The notes under the pieces are model-generated. The model made no database searches. It was given only the letters and a program-made list of their open reading frames with translations, and was not told where the DNA came from. Below are positions 59,012-64,000 of a stretch of DNA of 64,000 nucleotides, piece after piece; position 1 is the stretch's first letter; every line of letters starts with the position of its first letter. A program made the translations under genes and the position numbers. Location: positions 1 through 64,000 of the forward strand of contig NZ_FRBW01000009.1 of assembly GCF_900142725.1 (NCBI RefSeq), in the 5' to 3' direction. Source of the DNA: Roseibium suaedae (lineage in GTDB: Bacteria; Pseudomonadota; Alphaproteobacteria; Rhizobiales; Stappiaceae).

Positions 59012-59839
59012 TTACCCCTTGCCCCGGATCATGCCCCGAGCCGGATCGTAGCCAATCAGGGCACCGGCAAAAAACACGGCAAAGGCACCACAGACCCAGA
59101 CCAGAGCCATGCCGTTGAACTGTCCGTAGAGCGAAAAACGGATCAGTTCGACCGCATGGGTGAAGGGGTTCAGAGCACAGATATCGCGAAGGAGTGACGA
59201 GCTCTCCGCCATCTTCCAGAGGGGATAAAGGGCGCTGGACAGGAAGAACATCGGGAAGATAACGAAATTCATTACGCCGGCGAAATTCTCCAGCTGACTG
59301 ATTGTCGAGGAGATCAGAAGACCGAGCGCACCCAGCATCAGGCCGCTGAGGACCAGCGCCGGCAGCACCAGGCCATAGCCCAGAGGCGGCATCTTGATGC
59401 CGAACAGGAACGCCACCACCAGGAACACGGCGACCTGAAGAATAGAGACCAGTGTGGAGGCGAGCAGCTTTGAAAAAAGCAGCCACCAGCGGGGCAAGGG
59501 ACTGGTCAGAAGCAGGCGCATGGAGCCCATCTCCCGGTCATAGACAAGGGACAGGGACGACTGCATGCCATTGAACAGCTGGATCATGCCGCAGAGCCCC
59601 GGCACGATATAGACCTCATAGGTGATGTAGGTCTGATAGGGAGGGATGATCGACAGGCCAAGCGCTGCCCGGAACCCGGCGGCAAAGACCACCAGCCAGA
59701 CCAGCGGACGAACCAGGGCCGCCAGAAACCGGCTGCGCTGGTTCAGGAACTTCAGGGCCTCGCGGGTGGTGATAGCCTGAAGCGCGACCACATAGGCCCC
59801 CATGCCCCTTGCCCTGTCGTTTGCCATGCCATTTGTCAT
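59012..59839 (-). CDS. ABC-2-type permease of the PQQ-alcohol-dehydrogenase-associated module
   Basis: A 275-residue ABC-2 permease with six helices: ALVRPLVWLVVFAAGFRAAL, YTYEVYIVPGLCGMIQLFN-like region, GSMRLLLTSPLPRWWLLFSK (the cytoplasmic loop typical of ABC-2), FPMFFLSSALYPLWKMAESS and a final helix ending PARGMIRGKG. It partners the ATPase upstream (four-base overlap). Such pairs (PedC-like) occur in loci for PQQ-dependent alcohol oxidation, and probably export something that helps the quinoprotein system. Confidence 0.85.
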   Translation of the reverse strand: MTNGMANDRARGMGAYVVALQAITTREALKFLNQRSRFLAALVRPLVWLVVFAAGFRAALGLSIIPPYQTYITYEVYIVPGLCGMIQLFNGMQSSLSLVYDREMGSMRLLLTSPLPRWWLLFSKLLASTLVSILQVAVFLVVAFLFGIKMPPLGYGLVLPALVLSGLMLGALGLLISSTISQLENFAGVMNFVIFPMFFLSSALYPLWKMAESSSLLRDICALNPFTHAVELIRFSLYGQFNGMALVWVCGAFAVFFAGALIGYDPARGMIRGKG

Positions 59840-60594
59840 CGCCCTGCCTCCGCACCTGTCAACACGGAGGGAGGGGGCGCTTCCCCTGAGGCCGTCAGCC
59901 GCACGAAGGCCTCGGTCAAACTGCCGCTTCCGGCAAGCTGCCCGGCCGTCTCCTGCGCCAGAACCCTGCCCTTGTTCAGCACAACGACTTCATCCTCTTC
60001 CCGGATCTCATCGACAAGATGGGTGGCCCAGAACACCAGGAGACCGCTGTCGGCCAGATCATGGACATGATCGGTGATGGCCGCCCTGCTCGGGGCGTCC
60101 AGTCCCACGGTCGGCTCATCCAGCAACAGGACGGCAGGCTCATGGATCAGGGCGCGGGCAATTTCCATCCGCCTGCGATGACCGCCATTGAGAGCCCGGA
60201 CCTTTTCCCTGGCCCGCTCGGCCATGCCCAGACGCTCCAGTGCAGCGGCAGAGCGCATGCGGGCCTGCTTTCCGGATAGACCCTGAAGCCCGGCGAAATA
60301 GGCCAGATTGCGCTCAACGCTCATGTCGAGATCAAGTGTCGGCTGCTGAAAGACGACCCCAAGCCGGGCGAGCGCCTGGCGCGGCTCCCGGGCAATATCA
60401 TGCCCTGCAATGCGGATCCGGCCCTCGCTCGTGACGAAGAGCCGGGTCAAAAGGTTGAACAGCGTCGACTTTCCGGCACCATTTGGTCCGAGCAGGGCAC
60501 AGAAGCGCCCTGCCCCAAGCTCGATCGACACATGGTCCAGCGCCTTCCGGCTGCCATAACTGTAGCTGACATCCTCAACGGAAAAGACGCTCAT
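59836..60594 (-). CDS. ABC ATPase of the PQQ-associated type, altered signature
   Basis: A 252-residue ATPase: Walker A GPNGAGKST, Q-loop VFQQPTLDLDMSV, Walker B VLLLDEPTVGLDAPS and H-loop FWATHLVDE. The ABC signature, normally LSGGQ, is LNGGHRRRMEI, which I associate with ATPases of PQQ-dependent alcohol dehydrogenase clusters. It powers the ABC-2 permease encoded next, with which it overlaps by four bases. The C-terminal 25 residues are Pro/Gly-rich and variable. Confidence 0.88.
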   Translation of the reverse strand: MSVFSVEDVSYSYGSRKALDHVSIELGAGRFCALLGPNGAGKSTLFNLLTRLFVTSEGRIRIAGHDIAREPRQALARLGVVFQQPTLDLDMSVERNLAYFAGLQGLSGKQARMRSAAALERLGMAERAREKVRALNGGHRRRMEIARALIHEPAVLLLDEPTVGLDAPSRAAITDHVHDLADSGLLVFWATHLVDEIREEDEVVVLNKGRVLAQETAGQLAGSGSLTEAFVRLTASGEAPPPSVLTGAEAGR

Positions 60595-60609
60595 TGACCC
60601 TGCTATCCG

Positions 60610-61053
60610 TTACTCGATCACGATTTCGACGCGCTGGCTTTCACCGTCCGTCCCCGGCTGGCGCAGGAAATAGCGCCCCGGCTTGATCGCCAGAAACTCG
60701 ATTTCCATGGTGCCCGCCTCATCGAACTCAACACTCTCGATGCCATAGGGCCTAATTTCCAGGCCGTTGACCACCACTTCATTGATCCAGATGGCGCGGA
60801 AGAAGCCGGAGCCTTCAAGGCCGAGTTCCGCTGTACCGTCGGAAACGATCTCGACCTCGTACATCTTGCCGGATTTCAGCGTCCATGGCCCTTCAGCCAC
60901 CGGCTTGCCGCTGGACAGGGTCAGCTCCGGCAGCTCTTCCTTGTTGGTTTTTTCCAGAATGCCGGCAAAGCCGAATTCATGGGCGAGAACAGGTGTGCAG
61001 ATGGTAGCTGACAGCAAGAGACCGCCCAGGAGCGGCTTGAAAAGAGACTTCAT
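60610..61053 (-). CDS. Secreted small beta-rich (cupredoxin-like) protein
   Basis: A 147-residue protein with a signal peptide (MKSLFKPLLGGLLLSATICT, cleavage near VLA-HEF) and a mature part of about 120 residues rich in beta strands: TLKSGKMYEVEIVSDGTAEL, IWINEVVVNGLEIRPYGIES, IKPGRYFLRQPGT. The fold suggests a cupredoxin-like domain but I see only one clear His and no Cys, so copper binding is not supported. It is encoded between two ABC ATPases of the PQQ-associated module. Confidence 0.7.
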   Translation of the reverse strand: MKSLFKPLLGGLLLSATICTPVLAHEFGFAGILEKTNKEELPELTLSSGKPVAEGPWTLKSGKMYEVEIVSDGTAELGLEGSGFFRAIWINEVVVNGLEIRPYGIESVEFDEAGTMEIEFLAIKPGRYFLRQPGTDGESQRVEIVIE

Positions 61054-61055
61054 TA

Positions 61056-61697
61056 CTATTTCCTCCCGGATTGATAGGCCCGTCCGCCTGAAAATGTTTG
61101 CGGAACGGGTCCAAGACTTGCGGGTTTCCCCGAAAGCTGAAGCATGCGGGTGGCAAGTCGGTCTGCCTCCCGCTTGTCATGGGTGACGAGAAGCGCCGCG
61201 GGGCGCACGTCACGCAAGAGATCGGCCGTCAGATCCAGCATCTGATCGGCGGTGGTGTCGTCGAGCGACACGAAGGGCTCATCGAGAATGAGCAGTTCCG
61301 GCTGGCCAACAAAGGCACGGGCCAGCGCCAGGCGCCGCTGCTGGCCAAGTGACATCTGGCCCGGATAGACATCCGCCTTGTCGGCAATGCCCGTGCGCAC
61401 CAGCATGGCCTGTGCGGCCTCCCGGCTCAGGCCCTCATGAACCAGCAGAAGATTGTCGATGGCGCTGCGCCAGGGAAGCAGCGTCGGCTCCTGAAAGACA
61501 AAGGCAATCCGTTCCGGCCGCTGGATGCTCCCCTCGAACCCCTTGTCGATCCCCGCGACCAGCCGCAGCAAGGTGGATTTCCCGACACCTGAAGGACCGA
61601 GGATGGCGAGGCACTCCCCCTGCTTCACCTCGAACCGGATGTTTTTCAGAACCTGCAGAGGACCGAACGACTTGGACCTGATGTCGGCGCGGATCAT
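61056..61697 (-). CDS. NitT/TauT-type ABC ATPase
   Basis: ATG 61,697 overlaps the permease stop (ATGA); the frame is open much further upstream but only as shadow of the permease gene. The 213-residue ATPase has Walker A GPSGVGKST, Q-loop VFQEPTLLPWRS, signature MSLGQQRRLALARAF (SLGQ in place of SGGQ) and Walker B LLILDEPFVSL. It is shorter than typical members (about 250). It energises the importer made with the permease and binding protein upstream. Confidence 0.87.
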   Translation of the reverse strand: MIRADIRSKSFGPLQVLKNIRFEVKQGECLAILGPSGVGKSTLLRLVAGIDKGFEGSIQRPERIAFVFQEPTLLPWRSAIDNLLLVHEGLSREAAQAMLVRTGIADKADVYPGQMSLGQQRRLALARAFVGQPELLILDEPFVSLDDTTADQMLDLTADLLRDVRPAALLVTHDKREADRLATRMLQLSGKPASLGPVPQTFSGGRAYQSGRK

Positions 61698-62440
61698 GCC
61701 CGCCTCCATGCAGTTGCCCGCCGTTCTGCCGGCTGCAGCATCAGGGCCTCGACAAGGAGCATCAGGGCAATGAAGCTGAAGGAATAGACCAGCACCATCG
61801 GCACATCGAAGAGCTGGAAATAGAGGTGGATCTGGAAGCCGATACCGTTCGACCGGCCAAGAAACTCCACGACAAGGACGATCTTCCAGATGACGGCTAT
61901 GCCGGACCGCGCAGCCCCTGTGAGAACCGGCCCCATCTGGGGCAGAACCACGTGGCGCAGATAGGTGGACGGACGCATGCGGTAGACCGTGGCCATGGCC
62001 TTCAGATCCGGGCTGAGCGCCCGCGCGCCTTCGCGCACCAGCGCCGCGACATTCGGGATCTTGTTCAGAACCACCGCGGCGATGGCCGCCGTCTCGTTCA
62101 GGCCGATCCAGAGATAGCAGAGCACGATCAGCACAAGGGCCGGCAGGTTCAGGAACACCACCAGCCAGGGATCGAACCACTTGTCGAGCGCTGGCCGCGT
62201 TCCCATCACAAGACCAAGCGCCGTGCCCGCAGCCATCGCCAGCAGGAAAGACAGCACCACCCGTCCGGTCGTCCTGCCCAGATGATAAAGCAGCGGGCCT
62301 TGCGTCAGCTCCCGCCAGAACGGCTCCAGCAGGTTGACCGGCGATGGCAGGACCGAGGGATCGCCGCGTGCGGCCGACGCCGCGATCCAGAGGCCGATGA
62401 GACAGAAGAGAGACAGAAACCGGGCGGACTGGCTTTGCAA
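61694..62440 (-). CDS. NitT/TauT-type ABC permease
   Basis: A 248-residue permease with six helices and the coupling motif PDLKAMATVYRMRPSTYLRH followed by VVLPQMGPVLTGAARSG. N terminus: LSLFCLIGLWIAASAARGDP then SVLPSPVNLLEPFWRELT, the standard SsuC/TauC opening. It starts five bases after the binding-protein stop and overlaps the ATPase start. Confidence 0.9.
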   Translation of the reverse strand: MQSQSARFLSLFCLIGLWIAASAARGDPSVLPSPVNLLEPFWRELTQGPLLYHLGRTTGRVVLSFLLAMAAGTALGLVMGTRPALDKWFDPWLVVFLNLPALVLIVLCYLWIGLNETAAIAAVVLNKIPNVAALVREGARALSPDLKAMATVYRMRPSTYLRHVVLPQMGPVLTGAARSGIAVIWKIVLVVEFLGRSNGIGFQIHLYFQLFDVPMVLVYSFSFIALMLLVEALMLQPAERRATAWRRA

Positions 62441-62445
62441 GGACG

Positions 62446-63501
62446 TTACTCGACCTTGGCAAAGAGACCCGCAGGCAGGGCGCCCGTGTCTCCGACCAGC
62501 TTTTCACCGCCATAATCAGCCATCAGCTTGAAGAAGGTCGCAGCCCCATCCTCGTTGACCGGTCCGGCTTTCGGAACGCCTGCGAGATAATCGGTCTTCA
62601 GCTGGGTGAATTCCGCATCCGTCTTGGCATTCATCATCGGCCGCAGGGCTTCCCAGGCACTGTCATCAGACGCAAGAAGCTCCTTTGCGCCCCGGGACGC
62701 CTGATAGAACCCCTTCAGAACATCCGGATGATCCGCGAGATAGCTTTCCTTGAAGACATAGCCGAGCAGCGGAATATCCGGATCAAGGCCGAGAGCCACC
62801 GAGGCCGTGCCGACGGAAACCAGTTCCCGCATGCCGGCCGCCTTCATCTTGGCAAGGAAGTGCCAGAAATTGATGGCCGCATCCGTCTCCCCATCGAGAG
62901 CGGATTTGAAGATCAGGGGCGGAGCGCCATAGACCTGTTCGGTCTCACCGGCCAGATCCATGCCGTATTCCTTCTTGGCATAGGCCCGGAGGATCAGCCA
63001 GCTCTTGTCCAGCGGCCCACCAGCAATGCCGATCTTCTTGCCCTTCAGATCAGACAGGCTCTTGGCCGGACTGTCCTTGGGAACGACGATGGCCCCCACG
63101 GCGGTTGAATAGGGTAGGAAGACATAGTCCTTGCCCGCCGCCCGTTGCACTGCAACCCAGAGCCAGTCCGCGACCATCACATCCGCCTGCCCGCCTTCCA
63201 GTGCAACCCGGGTCGCGCCATTGTCCGCATAGGGCTGGAGGGTCAGCTCAAAGCCGTTGGCCTTGTCGAGACCGGCTCGCTGGATCGTATCCAGCTCCCA
63301 GTTGACCGTCCCGGTCTTCAGGACTGCTGCCCGGACCGTGGTTTCAGCCGCCCCGGCCTGACCACAAGGCAGGGCGAAAGCCAGCAGCGCGAGGGCTGCA
63401 GCGCTCATGCTTCCCCGCATGCCATGAAGCCAGGAATGTGCCTTGCGCCCGTCTGCCATACGGGTGCCGATGGCCCTGTGGCTTTTCCCGAAACCGATCA
63501 T
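62446..63501 (-). CDS. NitT/TauT-type substrate-binding protein
   Basis: ATG 63,501 is preceded by GGGAGG at seven bases; a shorter start at 63,420 would give a more usual signal peptide. The N terminus is a 33-residue polar lead and then SAAALALLAFALPCGQAGA. The mature part is SsuA/TauA-like: WELDTIQRAGLDKANGFELT, ALEGGQADVMVADWLWVAVQ, DLKGKKIGIAGGPLDKSWLI. In PQQ-associated clusters such proteins are thought to bind an alcohol-derived or quinoprotein-related compound; the ligand is unknown. Confidence 0.88.
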   Translation of the reverse strand: MIGFGKSHRAIGTRMADGRKAHSWLHGMRGSMSAAALALLAFALPCGQAGAAETTVRAAVLKTGTVNWELDTIQRAGLDKANGFELTLQPYADNGATRVALEGGQADVMVADWLWVAVQRAAGKDYVFLPYSTAVGAIVVPKDSPAKSLSDLKGKKIGIAGGPLDKSWLILRAYAKKEYGMDLAGETEQVYGAPPLIFKSALDGETDAAINFWHFLAKMKAAGMRELVSVGTASVALGLDPDIPLLGYVFKESYLADHPDVLKGFYQASRGAKELLASDDSAWEALRPMMNAKTDAEFTQLKTDYLAGVPKAGPVNEDGAATFFKLMADYGGEKLVGDTGALPAGLFAKVE

Positions 63502-63604
63502 CACCAGTCCTCCCGATGTGACGGGCTGCTTCCACCGCAGGTCCCTGCAGCTCCTCCGGAAAAGCCCATCTCTTTCACTCTGCTGCTGCCCTCTGCAGCG
63601 TCCT

Positions 63605-64000
63605 TCAATCCGGTGCGACCACCACCCCCCAGGGCTGCTGGCCGACCTGCACTGACTTCACCGCCTCCTGAGAGGCAACGTCGATCACAGTAATGTCGTT
63701 GGAGTTGCCGTTTGTGGTCAGAAGGTTCGCCTCGCCCGGAGTGAACTCCAGCTGCCACACCCGCTGGCCGGTCAGGATGTATTTGACCACTTCAAGGGTC
63801 TCCACATCGATCACCGCCACCCGGTTGGCCGGCCCAAGCGCAACGAACAGCCACTTGTTGTCCGCCGTCACCCGCATGCCCACCGGCTGCAGCCATTCCG
63901 GCAGCACGCCCGGCACTTCAAAACTGATCTTGGTCTTCAGTTCCGGCCCGCTTTCCCCGGTCATGGAGATCACGGACACAGTTCCACCGATCTCGGAAGA
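63605..64000 (-). CDS. YVTN-type beta-propeller protein (cut by right window edge)
   Basis: The frame is open from the right edge to a stop at 63,605, so this is the C-terminal 131 residues. Repeats of about 40 residues have the YVTN pattern: WLFVALGPANRVAVIDVETL, LTTNGNSNDITVIDVASQEA and ending in QPWGVVVAPD. This matches periplasmic propeller proteins of PQQ-dependent alcohol oxidation clusters. It points in the same direction as the ABC genes and is probably the upstream gene of the operon, separated from the binding protein by about 100 bases. Confidence 0.85.
   Translation of the reverse strand, partial: SSEIGGTVSVISMTGESGPELKTKISFEVPGVLPEWLQPVGMRVTADNKWLFVALGPANRVAVIDVETLEVVKYILTGQRVWQLEFTPGEANLLTTNGNSNDITVIDVASQEAVKSVQVGQQPWGVVVAPD

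Noticed and set aside
61698-62513. N-terminal extension of the NitT/TauT ATPase frame
   Set aside because: The upstream 270 codons are a shadow of the permease gene; the ATPase begins at 61,697 where ATGA overlaps the permease stop.

Overview
The window comes from a high-GC alphaproteobacterium. Gene content (phosphatidylcholine synthase, HspQ, a urate-oxidising PuuD pathway, a loci-type ABC module associated with PQQ-dependent alcohol oxidation) fits a Rhizobiales/Rhodobacteraceae-like marine or soil heterotroph; a Stappia/Roseibium-type genome is my best guess, but species cannot be fixed from this sequence alone. No rRNA, tRNA or CRISPR array was seen.

Region 1 (1 to about 24,700) is most of a lambda-like siphophage prophage whose left end lies outside the window. 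Late genes run leftward on the minus strand in lambda order: terminase small and large subunits, gpW-like joiner, portal, S49 head protease, a separate acidic scaffold-like protein, head decoration protein, major capsid, head-tail completion proteins and a tail-component protein cut by the window edge. To the right is a leftward replication operon (small protein, CHC2/Toprim primase, DUF5906-type helicase), followed by a dense cluster of TGGACC/GGTCCA repeats that looks like an origin. An AT-rich orphan gene with its own promoter and a downstream terminator separates replication from packaging. Two plus-strand membrane/pentapeptide-like genes interrupt the leftward plan (14,913-17,219), as does a WYL plus TerB-like gene (18,299-19,111). 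The lysogeny switch (20,227-21,316) has a Cro-like/CII-like leftward operon, a short CI-like repressor and two promoters that each carry the same pair of operators. The rightward early operon encodes a small membrane protein, a GapR (DUF2312) homologue, a degenerate HD-type protein and small proteins, and ends convergently on a tyrosine integrase.

Region 2 (24,700-26,560) is a junction with two small membrane-protein genes of unknown role and an Rrf2-type Fe-S regulator that has a perfect FNR-type box upstream.

Region 3 (26,568-39,716) is a minus-strand purine catabolism locus: xdhA, xdhB, xdhC (xanthine to urate), a BMP-family ABC importer, puuD (urate to 5-hydroxyisourate), uraH and uraD (5-hydroxyisourate to S-allantoin), with a LysR regulator upstream. 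Together these cover uptake and the full route from hypoxanthine/xanthine to allantoin.

Region 4 (39,724-49,798) holds ordinary chromosomal genes: quinone oxidoreductase, TerC-family protein, phosphatidylcholine synthase, DUF2182 protein, UbiH-type monooxygenase, CaiB-type CoA transferase, AEC transporter, LpxL-type acyltransferase, a CitE/malyl-CoA-lyase-type enzyme and hspQ.

Region 5 (49,871-58,000) is a polyamine-type ABC importer (PotABCD-like, one permease with a strange C-terminal tail), a divergent MocR-type regulator and an omega-amino acid:pyruvate aminotransferase. The set suggests import and transamination of an amine or omega-amino acid. Two long palindromic intergenic repeats flank the aminotransferase. 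Region 6 (58,254-64,000) has a short-chain dehydrogenase and then a minus-strand module of two ABC systems, a small secreted protein and a beta-propeller protein, of the kind found beside PQQ-dependent alcohol dehydrogenases; the dehydrogenase itself would lie beyond the right edge.
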